NCBI RefSeq assembly: GCF_048564905.1
Contig: NC_132997.1
Location: 73,358,271 to 73,422,270 of the forward strand
DNA from: Vicugna pacos
Taxonomy: Eukaryota; Chordata; Mammalia; Artiodactyla; Camelidae
Reading direction: 5' to 3'
DNA length: 64,000 nt
Shown: piece by piece, positions 12,701 through 22,579 of the stretch
Layout of the letters: each line of letters starts with the position of its first letter
Numbering within the stretch: the stretch's first letter is position 1
Program-made: the position numbers and the translations under genes
The notes under the pieces: model-generated
Told to the model about the DNA's origin: nothing
The model's input: the letters and a program-made list of their open reading frames with translations, nothing else
The model's database searches: none

Positions 12701-15700
12701 AACAGGTATGGTCTTTATTGATAGGGTTATCACGTTTTCTCCCTAAGCTCTCACTCAGCCGTCTTTCAGACCTCTTGCCCATTCTCTCAAAGCACTTGCT
12801 AGATTCAGCAACAGAAGCATGAAATGGAGGTTATAACAGTTACTTCCACTGAGTCATCTGTCTCTTGGTACATGCATCCAAATCAGCCCCTCTGCCATCC
12901 AGGACAGTCCTTGAAAAGAAAGGCCCAGTTGAATGTCGTTGCCTCTGGAAAACATTGTGGGCCACTAACGGGAAGTTCTCAACACAGACACCTGTTGAGC
13001 TTATAGATATAATGATGCAGTAGCTAACACTTCTTGAAAGGACATGAAGGCAAATGGCGCACAACTTGGGGTGTGGTAAGAACATCCAAGCTGTGTGGTA
13101 AAAATATCAGTACTGTCCTTCCTAGGCACCACCTGCCCCCCAGCACACACACACGTGTGCACAAACCCTGAGGAGCTGTTCAGTCAAGCCCAGAGGGTCA
13201 CAACCTTTGCAGCAGACCTCACTCCTACTCCAGATGTGTCAGAAGCTTCTAGATCTGAGGGCCTCCTGTGACTCATGCTGACACAGCAGGCTGTCATGTA
13301 AGCCACTACCAACTCATCAAAAGAGAATCTAACAGTAATCATTTTGCCACTCCCTTCTCTCACTAGCATACAATCCCCACCTCTTATTTCCCGTCCTTCT
13401 TCCCCAATTCTGAACAAAAGGGAAGAAATGCACTAGGGAAATGGTTCCCAGCTTCTGGTTTTCATCAGAATGGCTTCTAGAACTATCTAAAAATTACTAT
13501 CCCGAGGTGGAACATTTTGTTAAAGTCACAGGTGATTCTGGCATATAGCCATGGCTGAGACACTCTGCAAACTCACCTAACTACTCAATAGGCCCAACCG
13601 AAGGGAGAGTGCCCGCAGCTGCTTCTGTAGCACACACTGATTCTGCACAGAGGAGAGGCTGCCCTGAGGGGCACCATTAACCCGTGGTGCTCCACTTTCT
13701 CCCCTTCCCGGAACAGTTCCTCGCCAGGCACTGTTTTAGAGGCGGGGTATACAGGCAAAGATCCCTCCCTTGAGGAACACTCATTCTAGATGTTTCTGAG
13801 CATCATACTGATCAGTCCAGTGCCTCTTTTCCTCCCAACTCTCCTTGCTAAATTAATTGATCTAATAAACCCATTCCTGCTAACTTTAGCCCAGACCAGA
13901 TACGTGAACTTTTATAAAAGCATTTCATGGAAACACAAGGTCTTATGCCAAAGGAAGGTCTTAGAGAACAGGAATGTCAACCCAGTAAGCAGACAGTAGG
14001 TATTGTCAAATCACTCCCAGTAGACAACTGACTACACACAGGAGCTGGAAAAAAGATGAGCCTCTGAGAGCTAATTGCTGGCTACCCTAGGAAGCTTCCT
14101 GCTTTCTTAAGCCAAGCAAGAGTCTCCTTTCTTCCAGACCTGACTGACGTGAATGAAGGCAGGTATCCCAGCCACAGAGGGTTGATTTTCTCCTAAATTA
14201 AAAAGTATCATTCTCATACTTGAGTAAAAGTGACAAAACTTCTTCCCCTTTGTTAAATGAGTTGTAATTTATCATGAAATAATCTTTGCATTGTTACCTT
14301 AGAATTGAACGGACTCTGAAATGTAAAATAATGGAATGGCGACCTAAACAGCCAACACGTTGGAATAGGCAGTGTACTTTCATTTTACGACAAATCCTTC
14401 CTAAGCTAGAACTTGGCACTGGAAGCTTTGTTTCATCTGAAGAGGAGAGTGAATTTGGAAGACTACTAAAATTTTATTGGGTTTGTATATGACTTAATGC
14501 ATTAGTGATGCTTGTTTCATCTATGTGGTTAATTGCCAGATGATAGTATTTTAAATATTCCTGAAATGCCTTTTATCTTGATCCTAGATGATACATGCTA
14601 TGACATTAAAATGCATTTACTTATAGACTGAGAAATTTCAAATGTAGTAAACAACTATTACCATGACCACATTGCATGACATTTTCTTGGAATCACTTGT
14701 ATGTTTTATGATGTAAAAAACCACAAACTTTGGAAAGAGATGCCCAAAAGGAAACCTGCAACTAAGAAACTAAAAAGTGATCTCTAGATGGTAATAATAG
14801 AATGGATTACCTGTCCTTGGTTCTGGGCAAGAGGACTGTATGCAAGCTTTAATATTTTCTGTATGCAAGTTACTCTCAAATTTGTACATCCAGCCTGAAC
14901 TTCTCTCCTGACCTCCTCCCTTATATGTTCACCAACACATTTGACATCATCCTGGATCATAAAAAGGCATCTCAAACTCAGCAAGTCCCTAATCAAACAT
15001 GGTGGGCATTTGGTGGGTTGTTAGAGTTCTTCTTTTCTTCCCTTACTGTATCCTCAGTTCTGGGAGTCCTCTCATCAGCTCTTCCCAGTGAATTGGTACA
15101 GTGGGCTTTTGGAAGCCCCAGCCTCCCAAGAGTAAGATTCCTTCCCCCTACCATCCCATAAACTAGAGGATGCCTCCTCGGGAAATCCTGTAGGAGAAGA
15201 AAGGGAGGAATCTGTTGGTTGTTGATACTTCGGCTGCCAGGGAGGGATATGCAGATACTATTTATTCATGATCAGGGAGGAAGTTGTTTTGTTTTGCTTT
15301 CTTTTTAATAGAATTAGAGGGTAAATAGATAAGAAAGCATAGTTGAATATAAGCCAAGTTTTAAAATTTGGAGTTCCTTCTAAAAATTACTTGCTGTTTA
15401 CACTCAACCATGAATCTTGACTGAATCCCGCAACTTGGGTTCAAATGCTGGCTCAGCCACTCAGTAGCTTTGACCGAGTTACCTGCTTTCTCTATACTTT
15501 CACCCCATTTGCACAAGATAAACAGAAATAAAAATAGTTACCTGTTTTGTGGTTGTAGTGAGGATTAAGTGAGCTAATGTTTACACCATAGCACCCAGCA
15601 CCAAACAAGTGTTTAGTAAATGTTAACTATTATTTGTGTTCTATGTGGCAGACATTGTGCTAGACACTGGGGTTATAACAGTAAACAAGACAAATACAAC

Positions 15701-16596
15701 CTTGAGCATTCACAGAGACGATGGGCTAATTACAGAGACAGACCAGAAAACATGTAATTGCAATATATTTTATTAAGTAAGCTAGAGAAGGACAGCGTAC
15801 CATGCGATGTGTGGGAAGATCAGGAAAAGCCTCTTGAAGTCAACAACCTAAGGCTTGAAAGAGGATTATGATTGTCATTTGTATATTTTTTCAATAGAAA
15901 ATTTTACATGGGGCGGTCTTCCATATCCTTTAATTTTGTCACATAGTTGTCACTTAATAAACTGAACCAATGTTAAATAAATTCTTCAAAAATGCCCACT
16001 TAAATCCCTCATTTATAGGACCAGGAACTTTCCTTGTTGGCAGTTTGCTATTCCAGGAAGAGTGCAAGGATGTGGAATGTTAAGTGCTCAGGTTCTGGTG
16101 TCAGACAGACCTGGCTCTGCTCTGCTCCTCTCTCTGTAAAGTGGGGATTATAACAAAACCGACCTCCTAGGGTTGTTTGAAGTGTAGGCGTATATATGAA
16201 GCATTTCGCACTGTTCCTGTACTGTAGAACATAGTGAACACCCATGAAATGATAACAATTATCATTATTTTATGGCTACTATTTCTTTGAGGCTTCTGTA
16301 ATCTCTTTGCATACGTGAGTAATGTATGTAATTCATGGGGAACTGTACTTCCCGATCACCTACGTGACTGTAACGTGGGTTCACGTGTTATTCTGTCTTT
16401 GGTCCAGGTGGTGGGATTTCCTCTCCAGATGCCATACACTGATGTACAGTCAGTTATTGATGCCGTGTATCAAACTGGAATTCACTCCTCCGATTTTCCG
16501 CAGACAGAATTTGCTCTAGCTGTGTACATTCACCCATACCCAAACAACATCCTATCTGTGTGGGTTTATTTGGCTTCATTAGCTCGACATGATTGA
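557..16596 (+). CDS. CC2D2B: CC2D2B, coiled-coil and C2 domain containing 2B (3' part, nine coding exons, spliced)
   Basis: Join 557-739, 882-1079, 2815-2904, 5467-5580, 7465-7599, 7991-8113, 12647-12705, 14303-14480, 16408-16596. All junctions are AG/GT and in frame, giving 422 residues and a TGA stop; the 5' exons lie upstream of the window. The protein matches the C-terminal third of CC2D2A as I recall it: end of the C2 domain (local residues 1-60), a linker with ITRY-like and LNPPQ motifs, a transglutaminase-like domain (about 150-260), then the conserved KIMEWRP, RWNR and [11 protein letters not shown] blocks and a C-terminal [11 protein letters not shown]2D2A is a ciliary transition-zone (tectonic/MKS) component; CC2D2B function is less known. 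I chose 2B over 2A because CCNJ follows directly. No frameshifts or internal stops are visible, so the gene looks intact. The catalytic positions of the transglutaminase-like fold look replaced, as in the family. Confidence 0.93.
882..1079 (+). CDS. CC2D2B: CC2D2B coding exon (C2 to TGL linker)
   Basis: The start at 882 (after TTCTAG) is preferred over the CAG at 886-888 because only 882 keeps phase 0 with the previous exon; the CAG would shift the frame into a stop. It encodes [15 protein letters not shown] through the [10 protein letters not shown] and [11 protein letters not shown] blocks. The donor GTAAGT starts at 1080. Confidence 0.88.
1100..1235 (-). mobile_element. Old L1 3' end fragment
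   Basis: Antisense match to the L1M 3' UTR signature (TTGAGATATAAGTCACATAC ... GAGTTGTGCAACCGTC). It begins about 20 bp after the CC2D2B donor at 1080. Confidence 0.65.
2555..2813 (+). mobile_element. MIR SINE abutting a CC2D2B exon
   Basis: A near full-length MIR: CTCTGGAGTCAGGCTAAC, TAGCTGTGTGACCCTGGGCA, TCTGTAAAATAAAACTAATA and an AATAAATGTTAG-like 3' end. It runs directly into the splice acceptor of the exon at 2815. Confidence 0.8.
2815..2904 (+). CDS. CC2D2B: CC2D2B coding exon (start of transglutaminase-like region)
   Basis: This 90-bp phase-0 exon encodes [17 protein letters not shown] then an acidic stretch and MWMTSE, matching the ARYVSLIP block of CC2D2A. The donor is GTAACA. Its acceptor, TTATTTTAG, sits at the 3' end of a MIR element that begins near 2555. 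Confidence 0.9.
3309..3432. mobile_element. Palindromic ancient DNA transposon remnant
   Basis: Begins GGTTGCCAAATAAAATACAG and ends AATCTGGCAACCCT, giving terminal inverted repeats GGTTGCCA/TGGCAACC; the middle holds the AAATTCAAATTTAACTGGAC arm. Family name not assigned. Confidence 0.6.
4165..4310 (+). mobile_element. MIR SINE
   Basis: AGTCTTGGAGTCAAACAAAC, TAGCTGTGTGACCTAAGACA and CTCAGTTTCCTCATCTGCGT match MIR. Confidence 0.75.
5467..5580 (+). CDS. CC2D2B: CC2D2B coding exon (TGL nucleophile helix)
   Basis: This 114-bp phase-0 exon runs from the acceptor CCTCAG to the donor GTAAGT. It encodes the helix and strand with [15 protein letters not shown] and KKALVLLG. In active transglutaminase-like enzymes a catalytic Cys follows the Gly by two residues; here that position appears to be Lys (Glu in CC2D2A). 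Confidence 0.92.
5800..5940 (+). mobile_element. MIR SINE 3' half
   Basis: CTACTTCACAGGGTTACTAG and a GCACCTGGTTCATGG-like 3' end, diverged. Confidence 0.5.
6460..6835 (+). mobile_element. Two adjacent MIR SINEs
   Basis: Two MIR heads (AAGAGCACGAGCTTTGGAGT and TTAAGAATATGGATTTCGGG) are followed by one CTCAATAAATGTTAGGCATT tail, suggesting a composite or tandem MIR. Confidence 0.6.
7465..7599 (+). CDS. CC2D2B: CC2D2B coding exon (TGL second half)
   Basis: This 135-bp phase-0 exon runs from the acceptor TACAG to the donor GTAAGT. It encodes [19 protein letters not shown] and [14 protein letters not shown]. It covers the strands that carry the His and Asp in active relatives; neither residue is evident at the expected place. 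Confidence 0.92.
7655..7825 (+). mobile_element. MER5A-like hAT element
   Basis: Ends resemble the MER5 termini (AGCGGTCTTCTACCCTGGCT ... GGTTGAGAACCAGTGAG), with GAGGTGATTCTGCAGTGC in between. Lies between CC2D2B exons. Confidence 0.6.
7991..8113 (+). CDS. CC2D2B: CC2D2B coding exon
   Basis: This 123-bp phase-0 exon runs from the acceptor TTTTAATAG to the donor GTAAAT. It encodes [19 protein letters not shown] and WKQLLPKYY, matching the WFNIQ block of CC2D2A. Confidence 0.92.
9030..9840 (+). mobile_element. Old L1 (L1ME-like) 3' end, interrupted by a MER5 copy
   Basis: L1 ORF2 3' and 3' UTR motifs (TGGTGGGAGTGTAAATTG, then AATGATAAACACCAAATTTA) continue on both sides of a MER5-like insert at about 9332-9455 (AGTTCTCAACTGG ... 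GATTGAGAACCACTGAC). Confidence 0.6.
9332..9455 (+). mobile_element. MER5-like hAT copy nested in L1
   Basis: MER5-type ends in the middle of an L1ME 3' UTR, so it inserted after the L1. Confidence 0.55.
10195..10310. repeat. Ancient L2/MIR-age repeat fragment
   Basis: GTGTTTATTGGGTGTCTGCAG then CACTGTGTTAGGTGTAGGTA, the common TTTATTGAGC...CACTGTGCTAGG pattern. Family uncertain. Confidence 0.4.
11310..11452 (+). mobile_element. MER5A-like hAT element
   Basis: TAGTGGTTCTCCAGCC, GCTGCTGGGCCTTACC and TGATTCAGTGGGTCTGAGG match MER5A. Confidence 0.65.
11965..12310 (-). mobile_element. MIR-like SINE split by a camelid SINE
   Basis: Antisense MIR sequence on the left (TTTATTGAGCAATATGTGCC ... GGTACCATTATTGTCCC) resumes after the insert with TGTGGTAACTGAGACTCAGAG and AAGGTCACAG. 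Confidence 0.65.
12087..12227 (-). mobile_element. Camelid tRNA-Ala-derived SINE (Vic-1 type)
   Basis: Minus-strand copy; the plus strand shows the T-rich tail, GGTACTGGGGCTTGAACCCA and TGAGCTATCGCC. Flanked by a perfect 16-bp duplication, TATTGTCCCTCTTTTA, at 12071-12086 and 12228-12243. Confidence 0.85.
12647..12705 (+). CDS. CC2D2B: CC2D2B coding exon (short, 59 bp)
   Basis: The acceptor is GTATTTCAG and the donor GTATGG. It encodes [19 protein letters not shown] and the first two bases of an Arg codon completed at 14303. It matches the PEELIYQ block of CC2D2A. Confidence 0.88.
12706..14302 (+). other. CC2D2B intron, mostly unique sequence
   Basis: No gene seen. A diverged MER5-like stretch may lie at 13437-13565 and an L2-age fragment at 13720-13790. 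There is a short CA run at 13147. Confidence 0.4.
14303..14480 (+). CDS. CC2D2B: CC2D2B coding exon
   Basis: This 178-bp exon starts after CCTTAG and ends before GTTTGT, a slightly weak donor. It encodes [32 protein letters not shown] and an acidic SSEEESEF segment. It ends in phase 0 at FYW. Confidence 0.9.
15425..15635 (+). mobile_element. MIR SINE
   Basis: TTGGGTTCAAATGCTGGCTC through a GAGGATTAAGTGAGCTAATG block to TTAGTAAATGTTAACTATTA. Confidence 0.75.
15640..15870. repeat. Ancient repeat fragment of L2/MIR age
   Basis: GCAGACATTGTGCTAGACAC and GGGGTTATAACAGTAAACAA pattern. Family uncertain. Confidence 0.4.
16075..16282 (+). mobile_element. MIR SINE
   Basis: TTCTGGTGTCAGACAGACCT, TCTGTAAAGTGGGGATTATA and CTCCTAGGGTTGTTTGAAG. 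Confidence 0.75.
16408..16596 (+). CDS. CC2D2B: CC2D2B last coding exon
   Basis: The acceptor is TGGTCCAG. It encodes [35 protein letters not shown] and [13 protein letters not shown], then TGA at 16594-16596. The C-terminus closely parallels that of CC2D2A, so this is taken as the normal end of the protein. Confidence 0.94.
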   Translation: MVGFPLQMPYTDVQSVIDAVYQTGIHSSDFPQTEFALAVYIHPYPNNILSVWVYLASLARHD

Positions 16597-16904
16597 AAAG
16601 GAAGAAGGGAAAAGGAAAAGCTTGTGCATGGGCCCCAACCAGAAGCCAAAACTTTTCTGTTACTTGGGATTTTTCTGTTTATCCTCAAGTCCAGACAAGT
16701 GTGAGCTCAATTTTTGGTTTACTTATAGAGTTGAACACAATGGAGACTCACTCCCTGAGTCTTTGAGGGCAAGTATAAATGACCTCCTCACCTGAGACTG
16801 CTTCAAGGAGGACCTGTCAGGAAGTCTGGCGCCTTGGGTCACTGTCTATAGGAGGTCTTATTCTGAGAAAGAGGCAATTCTGGCCTCTTTTGCTAAAGCC
16901 AGTG

Positions 16905-17085
16905 TTAATTGTGGGCCCACACCACTTCCATCAAAATCACCTGGAAAGCCTTACTGAAAATGCAGATTCCACATCCCAGCCAGGACCTACTGAATCAAGA
17001 CCTCTGGGAGTGCAACTTCAGAACCCACATTATTTTCAACAAGCTCCCCAGGTAATTCTCGTGGCCTATTCAGAGTAAGAACCCT
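16905..17085 (+). mobile_element. MER5A-like hAT element in CC2D2B 3' region
   Basis: CATCAAAATCACCTGGAAAG, CTACTGAATCAAGACCTCTG and CAAGCTCCCCAGGTAATTCT match MER5A. Confidence 0.65.
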
Positions 17086-17747
17086 GCTTTATAGAATGTT
17101 GTCATTACTAGAGTGAAGCTCGTACATTTAATGCTGGTTCTGATGCAGTTCCAGGTTGAAGTCATTCAGATAGAAACCTAAGGTCATTGCCTCTCATAAG
17201 ACAAAAAGAGTATTTCACTGATTAAGAATAAGAGGAAAATCTGCCATGTTGGGGTGAGGAGTGGGGTCATCTTCTGGGGGCTTCTCAAAATTTTCTTTTG
17301 AGATGCTACTGACCTGAAGTCCTTTCAGCTCCAAATATTTGGAAGGGACTCCCAGGAAACTCTACCTGAATGCTTTCCTGATTCTGTGAGAAAGGGAGAC
17401 AATGGTCTTACCAGATTTCAGAGCCCCTCTTTATCTTAGTGAGCAGCCCCTGTTGTGTCACTGGCACTTTTCTGCTGCTTTTCTTTCCCAATGGTGGCCC
17501 CAGGGAGACCCGCCGAGGTCCTAGGAGCCCCTCAAGAAACAGTAACAGGGATCTAAGTAGGAAACACTGTACTATTTTCTTGTATTTGATTACTCTGTGC
17601 TTCATTGAGGAAGGCATTTATACAGTTTACTTAAATGTTACATGACAACTTTTTTTAAAAATCAAAAGATACAGATTTCTAAAGGTTGATGAGAGCAGTT
17701 TTATATGAGGTAAAAGTAAGAAACAAAATGCATTTCTCTCATTGCAG

Positions 17748-17930
17748 GAACACTGGGGCTTCTTGAGTCACTCCCACAAACAGAGAACAGAGACCCCAAA
17801 TTCATCCTCAGGGAACCCTCAATCTGCATCCCCTCACTCAGTTCACCAGCATAGGCTGGTGCCAGAGAAGACCTCATTTATTTGGAGTGATGTTAGTCTT
17901 GGACCAAACTCGAGATTACTAGAAGAGTAA
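17748..17930 (+). CDS. Candidate alternative 3' terminal exon of CC2D2B (uncertain)
   Basis: A strong acceptor (TTCTCTCATTGCAG) ends at 17747, followed by a phase-0 open frame of 60 codons starting EHWGFLSHSHKQ and ending NSRLLEE, then TAA. The exon ending at 14480 is also phase 0, so direct splicing would swap the conserved GFPLQMP...ARHD tail for this Ser/His-rich one. It could also be a spliced 3' UTR piece or chance. I do not recognise the peptide. Confidence 0.25.
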   Translation, partial: EHWGFLSHSHKQRTETPNSSSGNPQSASPHSVHQHRLVPEKTSFIWSDVSLGPNSRLLEE

Positions 17931-18424
17931 AAAGAGCTACAATATGGGTGAAGGGAATGCTTTTTCTCCAAGGTTAAAAACTAATTGTATGTGTCTTCTG
18001 GCATGCAACAAAAAACTGATCAGAATCTTTGTTTTTATTTAAATGTTTGTGTTTAAATACTATATGAAATGTTATTAACAAGTCTCCCACATTGATGGGA
18101 GTAGCACAAAATGACATCTATAGAAAGGCAAGTTTGCCAAAGAAGTGCTGAATTCACACAGTTCATTTCTGTGGCACATAGAGTGTTTACATAGCTATTT
18201 TGTTAGCCGTTAATGGTTTTAGAATTGATAGGCCACTTAAGATTAAGGTGGAACGTGTTCATAGGCAAGTGTGTATTATATGCATTTTATATGCATATGT
18301 GTTTCAAAACTAAATATTCTTCATTAAAATTGTGTAATTGTAATGAACCATTTTTATTTGACTATTTAAAAAATACATGATATTAAATGTAATGTATAAT
18401 TTTAAAATTCTTTAAATCATCCCA

Positions 18425-18718
18425 CAAATAATTACAGAGCACCCATTACGTACCAGACACTTTAGTATGTGCTGGAGGACAGCAATGAAAAGACAAAGGT
18501 CCTCCCCTTGTAAAGCTTTCATCCTTACAGGGGAAACAGGTCCTAAGCACATAAATAGTAAGTAAGATAATTTTGGGGTGTGATGAGTGCTATAAAGGAA
18601 AGAAATAGGTTGGTGTGATGGAGAAGGACTTAGTGGGGCTGGAGGGTATAAGCAGAGTAGTCAGGGAAGGGCTCTCTACAGAGAATGTTTGAGCTGAGAT
18701 TTAAAAGATGATTTGTCA
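18425..18718. repeat. Ancient repeat fragment of L2/MIR age
   Basis: TACCAGACACTTTAGTATGT and GATGAGTGCTATAAAGGAAAG pattern, just left of a camelid SINE. Family uncertain. Confidence 0.4.
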
Positions 18719-18720
18719 GA

Positions 18721-18872
18721 GGGGGAGGGTATAGCTCAAGTGGTAGAGCACAAGCTTAACATGCACAAGGTCCTGAGTTCAATCCCTAGTACCTCCTCTA
18801 AAAATAAATAATAAAACCTAATTACCTCCCCCTGCCAAAAAATAATAAAGCAATACAATAATAAATAAAATT
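18721..18872 (+). mobile_element. Camelid tRNA-Ala-derived SINE (Vic-1 type)
   Basis: The tRNA-like head keeps the A box (TATAGCTCAAGTGGTAGAGC) and B box (GAGTTCAATCC), followed by CTAGTACCTCC, a body with AATTACCTCCCCCTG, and an AATAAATAAA-rich tail. No clear target-site duplication was found. Confidence 0.85.
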
Positions 18873-19051
18873 TAGAATTGCATTCAGTTACATGTAACAG
18901 AAACCTAATCACAGTAGATAACCAAATAGGGATTACATAACTGTCAAGTCCAGAGGAGGCAGTCCAACCCTGGTACAGTCTGCGATGTCGTAAGTGTACT
19001 AGTCTTCATCCATCTTCTTCACTATCTCTAAGGAGACTTCTGTCCTCTTCC

Positions 19052-19222
19052 TCAGTGGTTCTCAAACGCATACATAAGAATCACCTGAAGAGTGTGTTGA
19101 ACCACAGATTGCTGGGCCCTACCCTCAGAGTTTCTGATTCAGTGGGATCTGGGGTGGGGCCTGATAATTTGTATTTATAACATGTTCCCAGGTGCTACTG
19201 AAACTGCTGATCTGGGAACCAC
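19052..19222 (+). mobile_element. MER5A/B-like hAT element
   Basis: CAGTGGTTCTCAAACGCATA, GCTGGGCCCTACCCTCAGAG and TGATTCAGTGGGATCTGGG. One of the best preserved MER5 copies here. Confidence 0.75.
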
Positions 19223-19789
19223 AGAGGCTCTAGCCTCACAGCCATTTTTATGGCAAGAAAATGCAGAAAGGGAAGGAGGAGGTAGAGGATGCAGCTGGTT
19301 TAGCTCTTTTAAAAAGCTTCCCATGAGGCTGTACCCAGTAACTTCTACTTACATTCCATTGGCCAGAATTGTATCACTCCTGGCCACAAGAGAGGCTCGA
19401 TGTCGAGTATTTTAAGTGGACATATTGCTGTCCCAATAAAATCAGTGTTCTGTTGATGAGGAATTAGGGGAGGATGGCTACTGGGTAGGTATCTGTGGCT
19501 TCTACAGTTGAGAGGAAGCCAGTCATGCAAAGATCTGTGGCAAAAGCATCTCAGGCAAAGGAGACCGCAATTACAAAGGCCTCTAGTCCAGAAAGAGTCT
19601 TAGATGGGGAGGCGGGTGGGAAGAGGAGTAGCACACAAGTTGGAGAGATTAGGACCATATAGGTCATGGTAAAGAGTTCACATTTTATTTAAAGTATTAG
19701 CAAATAAATCTAAATCCTTGAAATGTTTAAATTAACTGAATAAAGTTGTATTTTTCCTTTTTTATGTTTAGGAATGCTTTAAAATTATT

Positions 19790-20230
19790 TTTAGAGATAC
19801 TTATTGTTTGTGCATAAAAATGATCATATTTTTGAATGCAAATTTTCTTTTTCTTTTCCTTTTTTGCTTAGATCCCTGTCCCATTATTCTCCCCTCTTCC
19901 ACCCACGTTATTCACTCCACTTACCAACCATGGATGCTTCCACTTGCCAACATTCTCATGGACACATACATATATGCATATGTTCCTGTTTGTTTTATAA
20001 AAATGGGACCACATTAGGTATGCTTTTCTGTATGTTGTTTTTCTCCTTCAAAAATTGTGAAAATACTCCAAGTGAATGAATTCATTCTTCTGAAAGGATC
20101 CGTATTATTCTAAAGTGTGGATAGGACCACTACATGCAATTAAGCAGCCACACAACTTAATTTATGTGAAAGGACCCCTGGAGTTGTATAATACATGAGA
20201 GTCCTGGCTGTGGATATTATTTGTTATAGT
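19790..20230 (-). mobile_element. Old L1 3' UTR fragment
   Basis: Antisense L1ME-like pattern: AAAATGGGACCACATTAGGT, TTTTTCTCCTTCAAAAAT and TTCATTCTTCTGAAAGGAT. Confidence 0.5.
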
Positions 20231-20234
20231 TTAT

Positions 20235-22435
20235 ATTAAACTGTTCCTCTGCTGATGAGAATATCTTTTGATCCAGATGGTCAACGTGGTGTTTAACTTG
20301 TATGGATCCTTGCTGTTTTTCTGCATACTAGTTCTGTCAATTACTGAGAGAGGAGTATTGAAGCTGCCAACTGTAATTATGAATTTGTCTGTTTTTTCTT
20401 TCAGTTCTTTCAGTTTCTGCTCCATGTATTTTGAAACTCTGTTGTTAGATGCACACAGATTTAGGATTTATGTCTTCCAGGTGAATTAACCCTTTTTTCA
20501 TTGTGCAATGTTCCTTTTCACTCTTAGCGGTTTTCTTTGCTCAGAAGTCTGTTTTGTCTGATGCTTATATAGCCACTTCAGCTTTCTTTGGATTAGTGTT
20601 TACCTGGTATATATATTTCCATCTTGTTACTTTTGATGTTATATTTATATATGAAGTGAGTTTCTTGTGGATAGCATATAGTTATGTTTTCCTTTTTTAA
20701 TACCTTCTGACAATTTTCTTTTTTTTTAATTTAGACCATTTACACTTAAATGTAATCATTTATGTTTGGACTTAGGTCTACCATTCTATTATTTATATTT
20801 CACATATTCCCTCTGTTTTTGTTCCACTATTTTCTCTTTCCTACATTATTAGGACAAGATTTGATGTTGTCTTAGAGGTCCCTTAAAGTGCTCTCATTTT
20901 TTAAAATTTGTTTTTCTTTTTGCTGTTCTGATTGGGTGATTTCCATCACTTTATCTTTCAGATCACTTATGTATTCTTCTGTTTCACCTAGTCTCCAAAT
21001 TCTTTCTAGTGTGCTTTTTCATTTCAGTTATTGTAGTCTTCAGTTCTGATTGGTTCTTTTTTAAATTTCTAGTTCCTTGTTAAAATTCTCACTATGTCCA
21101 TCTGTTCTTTTCGCTAGTTCAGTTAGCATTTTTATTATTAATGCTTTGAACTCTTTATCTGGTAAATTATTAGTTGTCTTTGTCATTAGTTGTCTTTCAG
21201 GTTTTTTCTTATTCTTTTGTTTGGAACAAGTTCCTCTGTCTTCTCATTTTGCTTAACTTTCTCTGTGTCTATGAAATTAGGTGTAATAGTTACCTATTCT
21301 AGTCTTGAAATGGTAACCTTGTGTGGGAGTGTCCCTCTGCAGTGTACCTATGCCCAGTGGATTTGGTGGGAGAGATGGATCTGAAGCAAGCATGGGTCAT
21401 ATCTTTCCTCAGAGTGTGCTGGCAGCTATCATTTGGTGGGAGGTGGGATGGAGATGGAGGGGCTAGAGCCAGAGCCATGTGTGAGCCAGGGCTTCTCCTA
21501 TCCTCAGTAGCTGTCAAAGCCCTCTGGAGCAATAACACGTCCCAACGTGGTGAAGCAGAAGCCTTGAAGGTTGGGTCAGAGCTGGCTGTGTTCCCTTTAA
21601 GTGTACACTCTCCCAACACCCAGCGCCAGCCTCTTCACCCTAGAGGGGAGCAGCACTGGAGGAAGGGGGCTAGAGCAGGCACCCAGTGCAGGCTTGGACA
21701 TGTGCTGAGGTCAGTCCCAGCATGCCCGTCAGAGCTCAAGACAGCTCCTAATCTGCCACTTCTGCAAGCACCATTAATGGCCACACTTGCCCAATTAAGA
21801 TGCAGTGCCAGGTCCGAGCTGGCTCTGTCCCCATAACATCCCACTCTCCTTGGCAGAGCAGCCTTTGCCCTAGTGGGGAGCTGCACTTGGGGTAGAGGTG
21901 CCGGAACAGGTTCTTGGCATGGGCTGGGGCCCATGCTAAGGTGGCCATGGGAAACTGGCCAGAGTCCCGGGCAGTTACAATCTGTTTCTCCGCCTTTTCC
22001 AGGACTAAGCAAGCTGTGCATACTTTTCACGAGCAGAGTCTAGGTTTCTTAACAGCACTCCTGTTAGTCCCACTGGTTTTCAAACCAGCTAAGGAGACTC
22101 ACTTTCCTGGTATAAGAACCCAGGACCGGGGGACCAATATGTGATTCAAACCATTCAGTCCCCAGGCAGCATCTCTGAACCCATCTAATCACCCTCCTGT
22201 TCTGTGTCCCCTCCTAGGAGCATAGCTCCTGACCTGATTGCTTCTCCTCCTCCTACTTGACTCCATATGAATCTTTCTTTACAGCCTTTGCTGTAGAAGA
22301 GCCTTTCTTCCAGTCTCCAGTTGGTTTTCAGTGAGAATTGCTCCACATGTAGATGTATTTTTGATGTGTACATTGGGGGAGGTGAGCTCACTGTCCTTCT
22401 AATCCACCATCTTAATCTCAGGCCACCTTGATATG
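20235..22435 (-). mobile_element. L1 element, reverse orientation, internally reduced
   Basis: 20240-20900 is antisense L1 ORF2 N-terminal sequence (TCTGTTTTGTCTGATGCT, GTGAGTTTCTTGTGGATAGC). 21200-22435 looks like an antisense L1 5' UTR, ending GGTGAGCTCACTGTCCTTCT and CCACCATCTTAATCTCAGG. ORF1 was not recognised between them, so the copy is deleted or rearranged. The long ORFs here are by-products of the GC-rich 5' UTR. Confidence 0.6.
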
Positions 22436-22579
22436 CTTTAAATTTAAAACATTTAAAACTGGATAATGATCAGAGCTTTATGGGGAGTGTTGGGCCTCTT
22501 TCCCTACAGAATTCTTTGCAGAATGTGTACGGCAAGAGCAAAGAACCTAAAATGTTAAAGTCAGAAGCAATCTCAGTCA

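Larger units (their letters stand above)
16597..18420 (+). other. CC2D2B: CC2D2B 3' untranslated / 3' flank (end not defined)
   Basis: No clear poly(A) signal was assigned soon after the stop. The stretch includes a MER5-like copy at 16905-17085, a splice-acceptor-like site at 17747 followed by a 60-codon frame, and an AT-rich segment at 17930-18420 with an ATTAAA near 18325 that could end a transcript. Confidence 0.4.

Noticed and set aside
18721-18795. tRNA-Ala-like sequences (also near 12150, 31730 and 57750)
   Set aside because: They are the heads of camelid SINEs with tails and target duplications, not tRNA genes.
21321-21836. A 171-codon frame on + and 131 codons on - nearby
   Set aside because: They lie in a GC-rich reversed L1 5' UTR and show no domain.
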